From: Chloroflexota bacterium | GTDB taxonomy: Bacteria > Chloroflexota > Anaerolineae > Promineifilales > Promineifilaceae | Assembly (NCBI GenBank): GCA_013112725.1 | Contig: JABFFZ010000014.1 | Location: forward strand, 23,321-87,320 | Direction of reading: 5' to 3' | Length of the DNA stretch: 64,000 bases | Shown here: in pieces, positions 41,512-50,339 of the stretch | Layout: each line of letters opens with the position of its first letter | Position numbering within the stretch: the stretch's first letter is position 1 | The notes under the pieces: generated by a model | What the model saw: only the letters and a program-made list of their open reading frames with translations | Database searches by the model: none | Told to the model about the DNA's origin: nothing | Made by a program: the position numbers and the translations under genes

Positions 41512-42684
41512 TCAGGATTTCGTGGGGTCCGATGTGAAACCTGATAGTTGCGCAACCGAAACACCTTTTGTGCCTAAACTACTGTTGTCATTGTCGTTGT
41601 CATTATCGTTGTCATTATCGTTGTCATTATCGTTGTCGTTGTCATTATCGTTGTCATTATCGTTGTCATTATCGTTGTCGTTGTCATTATCGTTGTCGTT
41701 GTCATTATCATTTTCGTTGACGTTGTCGTTGTCATTATCGTTGCCGTTGTCGTCTGGTTCAGGCGTCTCCGTAGCTGCCGGGGGGGTAGCGGTTGGTGTT
41801 ACCGACGATGTGGGTGTTTCGGTAACAGGCACGGCCGTCAATGTGGGCGATGGTGCTGGCGTCATGGGCACAGGCGTGGGCGTCCCGGTCGGCCGGAGGG
41901 TGCGCGTAGATGCGGCGGTTGGTGTATCTGTGGCTGTGGGTGTAGGCGTAGACGTATCCGTCGGCGTCATCGTTGGCGGTAGCGGCGGCTGGTCTTCATC
42001 TCCCGGCAGCACGACGATACGGGTGATGGTAAAACGGCCGTTCCCCGTCACCCCCGTCACCACAACCGCCGCCCCTACCACAGGGTTGCCTTCAATCATG
42101 GTTTGGTCATTGACGACGGCCGTCAATCCACACAACACCCAATTTTCCGGCCCTATGGCGTCTATAAACCCCCGGCATTCCACCTGGGCTTCGCGCCCTA
42201 CGGCCAGCAGTGTATCAATTTCCCGCACGCGCTCTGCCGCAAACCGGGTGTGCAGCGTCTCTCTGGCCTGTTCATCATTCGTCAGACTCAGGCGCAAATC
42301 TTCGGCGGCTCTTTTCACCGGATAAAACGCCGAACCGGGCAAAGCAGCCGCCGTTTGTTCCGAAACCGCCAGGAAAGCCACAAATAACAGCACCACCATT
42401 CCCAAGGCAACTACCAGCCGTCGCCAGCCGGAAACCGCCAGGCGCGGCTGTTGATTCGCTTTTTTGATCGCTTTGGCATGTGCCAGAAAAACCGCTTGCG
42501 ATGTAGTTTGCGCCTGCGGCGGCGGTTCCGGGGCCAGCAGGGCCAGTTGGACGGCCGTTTCCAGCAACGGCCATATCACATCTGTCTGCTCTGGATACTG
42601 CGCCAATATCTCCTCAGCCGGTACGCCGGCCTCTAATTCATCCAGACAATAAATCAACAAGGCTTCCAATACGTCGTCGTTCAT
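41512..42684 (-). CDS. DUF5667-like membrane protein with Asn-Asp repeat tail (putative anti-sigma partner)
   Basis: 390 residues. A cytoplasmic N-terminal part of ~85 residues is followed by one membrane helix (LVVALGMVVLLFVAFLAVS) and an outside domain containing GSAFYPVKRAAEDLRLSLT, the phrase of DUF5667. A β-rich part (~160-235) comes next, then a Thr/Pro-rich stalk, ~55 residues of nearly pure alternating Asn-Asp, and a short tail. The start overlaps the sigma-factor gene by 4 bp, so it is likely its regulator. The Asn-Asp tract is encoded by a microsatellite and may vary in length. Confidence 0.85.
   Translation of the reverse strand: MNDDVLEALLIYCLDELEAGVPAEEILAQYPEQTDVIWPLLETAVQLALLAPEPPPQAQTTSQAVFLAHAKAIKKANQQPRLAVSGWRRLVVALGMVVLLFVAFLAVSEQTAAALPGSAFYPVKRAAEDLRLSLTNDEQARETLHTRFAAERVREIDTLLAVGREAQVECRGFIDAIGPENWVLCGLTAVVNDQTMIEGNPVVGAAVVVTGVTGNGRFTITRIVVLPGDEDQPPLPPTMTPTDTSTPTPTATDTPTAASTRTLRPTGTPTPVPMTPAPSPTLTAVPVTETPTSSVTPTATPPAATETPEPDDNGNDNDNDNVNENDNDNDNDNDNDNDNDNDNDNDNDNDNDNDNDNDNDNDNDNDNSSLGTKGVSVAQLSGFTSDPTKS
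41580..41757. repeat. in-frame microsatellite encoding (Asn-Asp)n
   Basis: About 29 copies of the hexamer GTTGTC or its variant ATTATC/GTTATC (plus strand) run for ~178 bp without breaking the frame. The unit is six bases, so slippage changes length by two residues without frameshift. A few units read NVNEND or NGND and interrupt the pattern. Confidence 0.92.
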
Positions 42685-43223
42685 GTCATCTCCCCGCCAG
42701 CTAACTGTTGTGAGAGGAGCGTCAGCGCCCGTAGTTGCAATTGCTTCACCGCGCCCTCACTCTTATTGATGGTTGCGGCCACCTCCCGTGTACGCATGCC
42801 AAAGCCAAAACGCAGCGCCAACACCCGCTGCTGATCTTCCGTCAGCCCTTGCATGGCCGCGCGCAGCCGTTCCGCCGTCAGGCGTTTATCCACTTCCTCT
42901 TCAGGCATACCTGTTTCCGCCGCTACCGTCTCCAACAATTCCACCTGTGGCGCCCGCCCCGTCTGCCGAAAATGGTCGCTCACCACCCGCGCAGCCACGC
43001 CATATAACCAACCGCGCAATGTATTTTGGGGGGCTGATTTATCCCGGAGCGCGCTCAGCAATCGGGTGAATACCTCGCTGGTCAGGTCTTCAGCCAGCGG
43101 TATATCACTGACGCGAAAGGCAATATACCGGTAAATGGCCCGGTAATACGCCTGGTGAATTTCCGCCAGGGCATCCGCTTCCAGGGCGCGCGCCCGCGCC
43201 AACAATTTCAATTCATCTTCCAC
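42681..43223 (-). CDS. ECF-type RNA polymerase sigma factor
   Basis: About 180 residues. Region 2 is seen in YYRAIYRYIAFRVSDIPLAED then LTSEVF and LRGWLYGVAARV. Region 4 is LTEDQQRVLALRFGFGMRTR then EVAATINKSEGAVKQLQLRAL. The frame has no ATG at the right place; GTG at 43223 (or CTG at 43226) follows a GGAG. A CAATTGT-type palindromic repeat lies just upstream. Its end overlaps the DUF5667 gene by 4 bp, a usual sigma/anti-sigma arrangement. Confidence 0.9.
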   Translation of the reverse strand: MEDELKLLARARALEADALAEIHQAYYRAIYRYIAFRVSDIPLAEDLTSEVFTRLLSALRDKSAPQNTLRGWLYGVAARVVSDHFRQTGRAPQVELLETVAAETGMPEEEVDKRLTAERLRAAMQGLTEDQQRVLALRFGFGMRTREVAATINKSEGAVKQLQLRALTLLSQQLAGGEMT

Positions 43224-43241
43224 CAGGGTTGATCTCCATGA

Positions 43242-43282
43242 ACAATTGTCAATTGTCAATTGACAACCGACAATTGTCAATT
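43242..43282. repeat. junction repeat (CAATTGT word)
   Basis: ACAATTGTCAATTGTCAATT followed by its complement. The word is itself palindromic, so the unit can fold in several ways. It lies between the glycosyltransferase and the sigma-factor gene. Confidence 0.75.
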
Positions 43283-44528
43283 AACCAACCCAATAGCCAT
43301 TGGCAAACAGGGCGGTAAAGAGGCCGAGCAGCATCAGGGACACGGCCGTGACCAACCGATCCACCCACGGCCGTCCACCCCACTTTGCCAGCACAATAAA
43401 CGCCGGGAACAGCGCCCACATGTAGCGCCGCTGGCTCATCAGCAGGCCAGAGCTAAAAGCCACGCTTACCCCTAGCAGCACAAAAGCAGACTCCGGCCAA
43501 CGCCGCCAATACAACAAAACCAATCCCAGTCCGGCAAATAACAAAACGGCCAGAAAATCTATCCAGTTATCCAGATGGATGTTTCCAGCCCACAGCGCGG
43601 CCCACCAACCACCCGCCGGGGTTTTCAGCAAATCGCCGATTGTAACCAGCGGCGATTGTGGCTGGCGTGCCCAGGCTGCCGCCCCATGCACAAAGGCCAG
43701 CGGATCGCCAAAGGCGCGCCAGAGGTAGGCCATATAAGCCAATGTCCCCAACGGCACAGCCAGCGCCGCCAATACAGCAAAGGGCGACGGCCGTACCCCT
43801 TCCCCTCTCTCGCGCCATTGCCTCCACCATTCCAACAGCAGCACCGGGGCGATGATAACACCCACCACCCGCGTCAGCGCCGCGCCGATGCCCAACAGCG
43901 CCGCCACTTCCCAATAGCCGCGCCGGGCAGCATAAAGCGAGCCAATTGCACACAAGAGAAAGAGCGATTCCGAGTAAGCGGCCGTGCCAAAAAACGCCGC
44001 CGGGAAAATGAGCCAGTACCAGATAGCCCGATCCGCCACCACCTCATCCCAACTTTCCGCCACCAGCCGGTAAAAAAGTATCGTCGCTAATAACAGCGCC
44101 CCATTGCTGATGAGGATACCCGCCACCACGGCGTCCCCCACCACGGCGGCCAGCGCCCGCATCATCAACGGGTACAGCGGGAAAAAGGCAACTGATGGCA
44201 GGGGGACGCCTTCATAAAAGTACCCTTCTTCAGCGATGCTGACGTAAAAACCGGTGTCCCACCGGCTGCCCAACACATCTAGCAGCCGGTTATCCAGCCC
44301 ACGCAAATGGTATGGCGGTGGGGCAGCGGCATCGGCCACCAACCCCACCGAGAGATAGGCCACTAACAAAATCCCCAACCGTGTAGTTGTAAACAGGATC
44401 ACCGGCAGCCAGAACCAACGCGCTGCCGGGATGGCCTGCCAACGGCTGACGGCCGTATGGCTAACGGCCGTATGACTAACGGCCGTCTGTTCGTCTTCGC
44501 TCTTTCTCATTACAATAGCCATATTCAT
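43281..44528 (-). CDS. membrane mannosyltransferase-like protein (PIG-V/GT-C fold)
   Basis: 415 residues and about 10 membrane helices. After helix 1, SRWDTGFYVSIAEEGY carries the acidic residue typical of GT-C/PIG-V-type mannosyltransferases, and VAFFPLYPLMMR follows. The sugar donor would be a polyprenyl-phosphate sugar. The N-terminus holds three direct copies of TAVSH, encoded by a 15-bp repeat each containing ACGGCCGT (44449, 44464, 44479). The start could be the third codon (MAIVM). Neighbouring genes suggest surface glycosylation. Confidence 0.8.
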   Translation of the reverse strand: MNMAIVMRKSEDEQTAVSHTAVSHTAVSRWQAIPAARWFWLPVILFTTTRLGILLVAYLSVGLVADAAAPPPYHLRGLDNRLLDVLGSRWDTGFYVSIAEEGYFYEGVPLPSVAFFPLYPLMMRALAAVVGDAVVAGILISNGALLLATILFYRLVAESWDEVVADRAIWYWLIFPAAFFGTAAYSESLFLLCAIGSLYAARRGYWEVAALLGIGAALTRVVGVIIAPVLLLEWWRQWRERGEGVRPSPFAVLAALAVPLGTLAYMAYLWRAFGDPLAFVHGAAAWARQPQSPLVTIGDLLKTPAGGWWAALWAGNIHLDNWIDFLAVLLFAGLGLVLLYWRRWPESAFVLLGVSVAFSSGLLMSQRRYMWALFPAFIVLAKWGGRPWVDRLVTAVSLMLLGLFTALFANGYWVG

Positions 44529-44532
44529 ACAC

Positions 44533-44582
44533 CCGGAGATTGGAGATTAGTGACAGCCCATCGCTAATCTCCAATCTCCACC
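44533..44582. repeat. junction repeat (GGAGATT word)
   Basis: GGAGATTGGAGATTAGTGA and its near complement TCGCTAATCTCCAATCTCC form a hairpin between two genes of the same strand. Confidence 0.8.
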
Positions 44583-44586
44583 ACAC

Positions 44587-45075
44587 CTACGGCTTCGTCA
44601 CCAGCGGCAGATAGACCTCATTCACCAGGTTAAACGTCGGCCCCGGAAAATCCGGCGGCGGTGTTACCACTGACCCGGTTTCAACCAATTCAATACCGCG
44701 CGTCGCCGAAGCATTGATATCTACTTCCAGCGTCACGTTGTATTGGCCAATGGCAGCGCCGGCTGTATTCAACATGAATGTACCCACGCCATTGCCATCA
44801 ATCGGTACCGCGCCTAATGGCTGCCCATCCTTATACGCCGTTGCCACAGTATGAGGCGGATAGCCGCTGCCGGTAAAGGCGAAAATACTGCCCGGCACAC
44901 CTGACGGCGCGTTCACTTCCAATTCCGGTTCATAAACCCCCGCCAACGATTGCCAGGTAATGGCTGCCTGAGCGGGCAGGTCAATGAACGGCACCATTGC
45001 CAGACCGGATAGTAAGATCACGGCCGTCAGCGCCACTCGTATCATTTGTTCACGTAAAAATCTTTGCATATGCAT
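44587..45075 (-). CDS. secreted protein of unknown function with YLPLV tail
   Basis: 162 residues. A signal peptide (hydrophobic residues ~12-35, cut near AQA-AI) is followed by a β-sandwich-like domain (residues ~50-130) with GSIFAFTGSGYPP and GTFMLNTAGAAIG, resembling Ig-like extracellular domains. The C-terminus VNEVYLPLVTKP resembles a tail often seen on exported Chloroflexota proteins and may be a sorting signal. The specific function is unknown. Confidence 0.75.
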   Translation of the reverse strand: MHMQRFLREQMIRVALTAVILLSGLAMVPFIDLPAQAAITWQSLAGVYEPELEVNAPSGVPGSIFAFTGSGYPPHTVATAYKDGQPLGAVPIDGNGVGTFMLNTAGAAIGQYNVTLEVDINASATRGIELVETGSVVTPPPDFPGPTFNLVNEVYLPLVTKP

Positions 45076-45174
45076 TCTCCTATAAAAAGGTTTGTAGTAG
45101 GTGATTCATCACCTGCTTACACCGCCAAAGCGGTTACGCCGAACAACTCTTTATCCAACTCAAAACCAAACCTA

Positions 45175-46746
45175 TCACCTCCTTTTTAACTCCTCAGGCG
45201 TCACGCGCGGTTCCAGTAAATAAAGAGGCCCAACCGGTTTGGCGGTCACATGCCGCAGCAGTTCCACAGACGGGTTGTTGACATAAATGGGGCGACGCCC
45301 CAATTCGGCCAGGATCAGCTCGTTCATATCGGCGCCGCTAATCAAGAAACGATTCACGGCCGTCACATCCCCCCTTTGCCCCTCAACAAACTGCAAATAC
45401 TGAATCGCTGGCACCGTCTCCCACCAGCCAAAGATCAACGCATTGGGTTCCGCCAGTGCCAGGATTTCTTCGCTCTGTTCCCGTGTACTCCAATCGTCTG
45501 AACGATCTACCCGTCCCCAATTGAGCAGCAGCGCCAGCAAAACAGAACCCACAATGGCTATGCGCAGGGCGGAGATTGGCAACTGGCGATTGGCGATGAA
45601 AGCAATCGCCAATCGCCAATCGCCAATCTCTCTCAACATGACCTCATACCCCACCCCCAACCAGATCGCCCAGACCACATACGTGGGCAAAAACATGGTG
45701 GTTTTGTCTACCACGCGGTAATTGATGTAAAAGATGGCGTTTGCCAGGAACATCAGCGTCAACATTCCGCTCAGCCGCCAGTTGCGCCGCCAGAGGACAA
45801 CCAGCCCCAGCAGCCCCGGCCCAATGCCCACTACCAGGAACGCCCCCCATAACTGGCCCAGGTACGCCTGCACTTCCCACCACACGGCCGAACCGCTGTA
45901 CCCAAACATCTGCCCGGCAAAACTCTTGCCGCTGATCAGCCACCAAAATCCGGCCCATGTTTGCAAATTAACCGGCTGGAATGTACCGGAGGCATCATAC
46001 ATCCCGGCATAATTAAAGTCGGGTTGGGCCGCGTACCGCAGGGGCAGCGCCAGAAAAACTGAAGCGCCCAACGCTAAGGCCATGAACGCAGCCATCCATA
46101 CGCGCGGCCGTATCAATTGCCGCGGCTGGCTAACCAGCACGTACCACAAGCAGCCCGGAAGCAGCAGCACGGTAGCCGCATGGTTGCCCATGCTGAGCGC
46201 CATTAAAAAAATGGGCAGCGCCAGACGAATGGGAGATGGTTGATCCGCCCAATACAACAACGCCAAAATCACCCCCGCCATCAACGCCGTGTGCAGGGTA
46301 TACACCTCCGCGATCACGGAAAGCGCCCAAAAGAAAGGGGCTGTGGCCAGCAGGCCCAACGCGCCCAACCGCGCCCAACCACTCACCGGCAACCGGCGCA
46401 AGATGCAGTCAGCCAGCAAAATGGTGAGCGCGCCACAAAACGCGGAAAAAAGGTTCATCCGGTAGCCCATATCCCCCACCGGCAAATACGACCAGATTTT
46501 GCCCACTACCAGGTATAATGGATAACCGGTAGCGCGGATAATGCCATTGCTGGCAACGGCCGTCGTCAATTCGGCGCTGTCCAGGTTATAAATGGTAGGG
46601 GCCAGGGTGCGGGCATACAGTAAAAAGGGGAGAACAAAAGCGGCAACGGCCGTGCAATCTACCGCGAGAAGCCTGGCTTTCAAGGCAGCAAACCAACCAG
46701 AATTTTGCCGGGAAATGAAAGTTAGGGTGTGCATTTGTCTGTCCAT
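45175..46746 (-). CDS. DUF2723 membrane glycosyltransferase-like protein
   Basis: 523 residues and about 11 membrane helices. The family start LPFLLYARTLAPTIYNLDSAEL has the conserved Asp-Ser-Ala-Glu, followed by RATGYPLYLVVGKIW. DUF2723 proteins are GT-C-type enzymes thought to glycosylate exported proteins. Residues ~370-392 (DWRLAIAFIANRQLPI) are encoded by an inserted junction-type repeat (45571-45632), an in-frame invasion. Two Met codons (1 and 5) can start the frame. Confidence 0.85.
   Translation of the reverse strand: MDRQMHTLTFISRQNSGWFAALKARLLAVDCTAVAAFVLPFLLYARTLAPTIYNLDSAELTTAVASNGIIRATGYPLYLVVGKIWSYLPVGDMGYRMNLFSAFCGALTILLADCILRRLPVSGWARLGALGLLATAPFFWALSVIAEVYTLHTALMAGVILALLYWADQPSPIRLALPIFLMALSMGNHAATVLLLPGCLWYVLVSQPRQLIRPRVWMAAFMALALGASVFLALPLRYAAQPDFNYAGMYDASGTFQPVNLQTWAGFWWLISGKSFAGQMFGYSGSAVWWEVQAYLGQLWGAFLVVGIGPGLLGLVVLWRRNWRLSGMLTLMFLANAIFYINYRVVDKTTMFLPTYVVWAIWLGVGYEVMLREIGDWRLAIAFIANRQLPISALRIAIVGSVLLALLLNWGRVDRSDDWSTREQSEEILALAEPNALIFGWWETVPAIQYLQFVEGQRGDVTAVNRFLISGADMNELILAELGRRPIYVNNPSVELLRHVTAKPVGPLYLLEPRVTPEELKRR
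45571..45632. repeat. junction-type palindromic repeat inside a coding sequence
   Basis: GATTGGCAACTGGCGATTGG and its complement (CCAATCGCCAATCGCCAATC) flank a short centre. The repeat has the same architecture as the intergenic ones but lies in frame inside the DUF2723 gene, in a loop near residue 380. Confidence 0.82.
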
Positions 46747-47055
46747 CGTCTGTTAAGTCGCCTGACGCTAGCAAAAGGTTACGCACCAATTTCATTTTGA
46801 AGGAATATGAGACAGATGAATGGCCAAAGAGGAAAGGCGTACTGGCATCAACCTGGCCCACGCCAGAATTTAAGCGGGATTTAACCATCCAGGCTTCTGG
46901 TTACATTACTATATACCCATCAAATATCTACAGCGCCGTAACCTTTTCTTCTAAAATACGACCTGTTGATTGATGAGAGATTGGGGAATAGAGACTAGAG
47001 ATTGGTAATCTCCTAATCTCCAATCCCCAATCTCCCAATCTCATTTCTTATAACT
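46747..47055. other. 309-bp divergent intergenic region
   Basis: It separates the DUF2723 gene (-) from the cytochrome b gene (+). 46972-47043 is a junction repeat (GAGATTGGGGAATAGAGAC words and complement AATCTCCAATCCCCAATC). The rest (46750-46970) is AT-rich with no convincing frame. Promoter-like words such as CTATATA near 46910 exist, but no pair with good spacing stands out. Confidence 0.6.
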
Positions 47056-47844
47056 ATGCAGCAGCATCGAGAACTAGAACTCTCCTTTTTTATCATCATC
47101 ATCCTCAGCGGCGTGTATGTGGCCTATGACATCCTGGCTGAACCGGCGGGGGGGCATCCGTTTGGGCATTGGCTGGGCATTATCGGCACACTGCTGATGG
47201 TGATGACGGAAACGCTCTACAGCCTGCGCAAACGTACCCGCCTGCTGAACCGGTATGGGCCGGTGCGCTGGTGGTTGTCGTTTCACATTGTCACCGGGCT
47301 GGTGGGGCCATTCCTGGTGCTGATGCACACCGGCCTGCAATTTCGGGGATTGGCGGGGCTGACGGCGCTGCTCACGGCCGTCGTCGTCGTCAGTGGTTTC
47401 ATCGGCCGTTACCTGTATACGGCGCTGCAAGGTGGCATCCGCAGCAGCCAGATGAGCCGCCAGCAGCTAGAGTTCCAGGCCGGCGGCATTCAGCAAATAA
47501 TTGTTCAACTGGAAACAGACAAACCGGCGCAGGTACGAGCCATCACCCGGCAGCTTCAGGCGCAATATCCACAAAATTCGTGGTGGGGGCGCTGGCGTTA
47601 CGGCCGTGCCCTGCAACACGCCCTGCACAACCTGGAAAAGGAAACGGCCGTGCAGCAGCAAGCGCTATCCCGCATCCGCCGCGACCAGGAGCGGCTAGCC
47701 CGGCAGGCCGCCCGCTTGGGGCAAACCCGCTGGCTGTTCCAATTCTGGCACACTGTTCATATTCCCATTGGGCTGGTGCTGTTCACGGCCGTAGCCATCC
47801 ACATCATCGCCGCCTTCTACTTTCGCGCCGGGTTATTCAAATGA
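47056..47844 (+). CDS. b-type cytochrome membrane protein with coiled-coil insert
   Basis: 262 residues and five membrane helices. Candidate heme-ligating histidines lie in GHPFGHWLG, SFHIVTGLVG, LVLMHTGL and FWHTVHIPIGL, with VAIHIIAAFYF in the last helix, so one or two b hemes are likely. Between helices 4 and 5 is a ~95-residue charged helical insert. The stop overlaps the next gene's start by 4 bp (ATGA). The role is probably to pass electrons between quinone and the cytochromes c encoded downstream. Confidence 0.8.
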   Translation: MQQHRELELSFFIIIILSGVYVAYDILAEPAGGHPFGHWLGIIGTLLMVMTETLYSLRKRTRLLNRYGPVRWWLSFHIVTGLVGPFLVLMHTGLQFRGLAGLTALLTAVVVVSGFIGRYLYTALQGGIRSSQMSRQQLEFQAGGIQQIIVQLETDKPAQVRAITRQLQAQYPQNSWWGRWRYGRALQHALHNLEKETAVQQQALSRIRRDQERLARQAARLGQTRWLFQFWHTVHIPIGLVLFTAVAIHIIAAFYFRAGLFK

Positions 47845-48641
47845 AACAGCAACGATTGATACAGCGCCAGCACCCTTTGTTTTCGCCCATTGCCCTGCTC
47901 ATGACGGCCGTTCTCATTCTGCTCCTGGCACTTCTGCTCTGGCAAACGGGGGGGCGCCTCTTTAGTCCCGGCGACCTTTCCAGCATGGCCCGCAGCCCAC
48001 AGCAAAGCGGCGGCTTCGCCAACCATGCCGCCTTCGCGGACGATTGTACGCAATGCCACGACCCCTTTGTGGGGGTCACGGCCGTGCGCTGTGAGACCTG
48101 CCACGTCAACATTGCCCGACAGCGCGAGAGTGGGACGGGCTTACACGGCCGTCTGGCTACCCCCGACTGCGCCGCCTGCCACGTTGAGCATCAGGGGCAC
48201 GACTTTGACCTGTACGCCGCCGCCTTCGACCAGTTCAGCAGCGAACACCACGCCGCCCTATTCCCTCTGCACGGCCAACACGCCACCCTAGAATGTACCG
48301 ACTGCCACCAAAACGAGCAGTACGCGGGCATACCGGCTACCTGCGTCGGCTGCCACGCCGAACCCGACCTGCACAAAGGGCTGCTGGGTACTGACTGCGC
48401 CCGCTGCCATACCCCCGAAGGCTGGCAGCCCGCCTTGCTCACTGACCATACTTTCCCACTCGATCACGGCGACAAAGGCCAGATTCCCTGCGCCACCTGC
48501 CACACCACCACCTTCACCGTCTACACCTGCGACAACTGCCACGAACCGGCGAAAATGATCGAAGAACACCAGCAAGAAGGCATCGCCCCGGCCGAACTGA
48601 CCAACTGTATAGAATGTCACCCCACCGGAGAGGAGAAATAG
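47841..48641 (+). CDS. nine-heme cytochrome c
   Basis: 266 residues with an N-terminal membrane anchor (residues ~15-38) and nine C-x-x-C-H motifs (CTQCH, CETCH, CAACH, CTDCH, CVGCH, CARCH, CATCH, CDNCH, CIECH). Extra histidines such as EHQGHDFD and FPLDHGDKGQIPC can serve as distal ligands, as in c7/c3-type and NrfB-like proteins. It should face the outside and carry electrons from the adjacent b-type cytochrome. It overlaps that gene by 4 bp. Confidence 0.93.
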   Translation: MKQQRLIQRQHPLFSPIALLMTAVLILLLALLLWQTGGRLFSPGDLSSMARSPQQSGGFANHAAFADDCTQCHDPFVGVTAVRCETCHVNIARQRESGTGLHGRLATPDCAACHVEHQGHDFDLYAAAFDQFSSEHHAALFPLHGQHATLECTDCHQNEQYAGIPATCVGCHAEPDLHKGLLGTDCARCHTPEGWQPALLTDHTFPLDHGDKGQIPCATCHTTTFTVYTCDNCHEPAKMIEEHQQEGIAPAELTNCIECHPTGEEK

Positions 48642-48650
48642 CCTGACCAG

Positions 48651-48681
48651 ACATCCGATTTCTTGAAGAAATCGGATATCT
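48651..48681. repeat. hairpin after the nine-heme gene
   Basis: ATCCGATTTCTT pairs with AAGAAATCGGAT. A related sequence (TTCTGATTTCCCC with AAAATCGGATGTC) lies at 52140-52166. There is no T-run, so it is a repeat rather than a clear terminator. Confidence 0.65.
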
Positions 48682-48696
48682 TACTGGCTAAAAACC

Positions 48697-48945
48697 ATGT
48701 TCAAACGTCTAAAGAAAGAAACATCACCACCTACCGAACCCATTCACCTGGGGCTGGTAGCCGCCGACGCAACCCGCTGCATACAATGTGGTCTATGCGG
48801 CTACAACTGTCCAGTGGGTATTCCCGTGCGTGACTACGCCCGGCAGGGGTTGACGGTTGACGATCCCACCTGTATCACCTGCGGCAACTGCATCCAGGTG
48901 TGCCCGCGTGGTACGCTGCGCTGGGAGACTAAACATGATGCGTGA
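48697..48945 (+). CDS. 2x[4Fe-4S] ferredoxin-like protein
   Basis: 82 residues with two cluster motifs, CIQCGLCGYNCP and CITCGNCIQVCPRG. It resembles small electron-transfer ferredoxins or the iron-sulfur part of glutamate synthase/NrfC-like proteins. No signal peptide, so it is cytoplasmic and probably hands electrons to or from the FAD protein encoded 38 bp downstream. Confidence 0.9.
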   Translation: MFKRLKKETSPPTEPIHLGLVAADATRCIQCGLCGYNCPVGIPVRDYARQGLTVDDPTCITCGNCIQVCPRGTLRWETKHDA

Positions 48946-48983
48946 CTTCACGAGTCACGTATCACGCATCACGTATCACTTCT
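48945..48983. repeat. junction repeat (CACGTATCAC word)
   Basis: GTGACTTCACGAGTCACGTA, CACGCATCAC and CACGTATCAC: iterated words with an inverted copy at the left. It directly precedes the FAD-oxidoreductase start. Related words at 59878-59938 and 61833-61955. Confidence 0.75.
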
Positions 48984-50339
48984 ATGAACTACCTCATCAT
49001 CGGCAACGGCGCGGCGGGCATCACCGCCGCCGAAACCATCCGGCAGCATGATCCCCGCGGCCAGATTACAATTCTCTCGGCCGAGCCTTCGCTTATGTAT
49101 TCGCGGCCTGGCCTGGCTTACGTCATCAGCGGCGAAATCCCACCGCAGCAGGTAATCGCCCGCACCCGCGAATGGTATGCGGATTTGCGGTTGGAACTGG
49201 TGTACGGCCGTGCCCAATCCCTCGATGTATACAACCGGCTCGTTATGCTGGCAGACGGCCGTGTCCTGCCTTACCACAAACTGCTCATCGCCACCGGCGC
49301 CCGCGCCGTACCCGCCCCCTACCCCGGCAACGACCTGGACGGCGTGGTTTATCTGGACACGCTGGAAGGCACAAAAGAACTGCTCAAAAAAGCGCGGCGC
49401 GGCCAACGCGGCGTGGTGATTGGCGGGGGCATCACCGCCCTGGAAATGGTGGAAGGGCTGACCCAACGCGGCGTAAACACCCACTACTTTCTGCGCCGCG
49501 ACCGCCTTTGGAGCCAGGTTTTTAACGAGGCCGAATCCCGCCTGCTGGCCGAAAAAATGCACCATCATGGCGTCCATATCCACACCAACACCGAAGCCGC
49601 CGAAATCCTGGGCAATTGGCGGCATAACGTCCGCGCCGTGCGCCTGCAAAATGGCAAAGAATTCAAATGCAACCTCTTTGGCGTGGCGATTGGCGTCAAA
49701 CCACAGCTTGAATTGGTGAAAAACACACCTATCCAGACCGACCGCGCCATCCTGGTGAACGAACAGATGCAGAGTAACGTCCCAGATGTTTACGCTGCCG
49801 GGGATTGCGCCCAGGTGTATGACCGTTGGAGCGGCCAACATCTGCTAGATGTGTTATGGCCCAGCGCCATCGCTGAAGGGCGGACGGCCGCATTGAACAT
49901 GGTGGGGCAAACAACGCCCTACGTCAAAGGCATTCCTTTTAACGCCTGTCTGCTCTTTGGTCTGCACATCACCATCATCGGCCAGATCAGCCCTGACCCG
50001 AAAGCAAAGGATGATTTTGCCGAAATTCAGCATCTCTCGCGGGGATCATCGGAAGTGTGGTTTACGTTTCCCCGCCATTACCAAAGCGCCTGGGCAAAAA
50101 GCGGCCCGCATACCTTACGGTTGGCCTTGGGCGGCGGGAATGGGAACGGCCGTGAAGGGCACGGCCGTACCATTGTTGGCGCGCTCATCATGGGCGAACA
50201 AACCCTGGCCGACCCCCTGCGCACCCTGATCGAAAACCAGGTAGACGCCTCCCCGCTGCTCCCCTACTTGCAAAGCGACCGGGAGACGTTGGGGCGAGAA
50301 ATCAAGAATTTGTCGTTATCCGTAATCCGTAACCCGTAA
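48984..50339 (+). CDS. NAD(P)/FAD-dependent oxidoreductase (NirB-N/rubredoxin reductase-like)
   Basis: 451 residues. The FAD loop IIGNGAAGITAAETIR is at residue 5, RPGLAYVISGE follows, the NAD(P) loop VVIGGGITALEMVEGL is at ~148, and VYAAGDCAQVYD at ~270 closes the FAD site. A C-terminal extension of ~110 residues resembles the dimerisation or ferredoxin-facing domain. The ATG at 48984 fits; an upstream frame only translates the junction repeat. With the ferredoxin it can connect NAD(P)H to the cytochrome chain. Confidence 0.9.
   Translation: MNYLIIGNGAAGITAAETIRQHDPRGQITILSAEPSLMYSRPGLAYVISGEIPPQQVIARTREWYADLRLELVYGRAQSLDVYNRLVMLADGRVLPYHKLLIATGARAVPAPYPGNDLDGVVYLDTLEGTKELLKKARRGQRGVVIGGGITALEMVEGLTQRGVNTHYFLRRDRLWSQVFNEAESRLLAEKMHHHGVHIHTNTEAAEILGNWRHNVRAVRLQNGKEFKCNLFGVAIGVKPQLELVKNTPIQTDRAILVNEQMQSNVPDVYAAGDCAQVYDRWSGQHLLDVLWPSAIAEGRTAALNMVGQTTPYVKGIPFNACLLFGLHITIIGQISPDPKAKDDFAEIQHLSRGSSEVWFTFPRHYQSAWAKSGPHTLRLALGGGNGNGREGHGRTIVGALIMGEQTLADPLRTLIENQVDASPLLPYLQSDRETLGREIKNLSLSVIRNP

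Noticed and set aside
41423..42325. Long plus-strand open frame rich in Ser-Leu
   Set aside because: It is the antisense reading of the Asn-Asp microsatellite and the DUF5667 gene; the minus strand has a membrane helix, family phrase and overlap with the sigma factor.
46586..46888. 100-codon minus-strand frame before the DUF2723 gene
   Set aside because: It overlaps the start of the DUF2723 gene in another frame and shows no family features.
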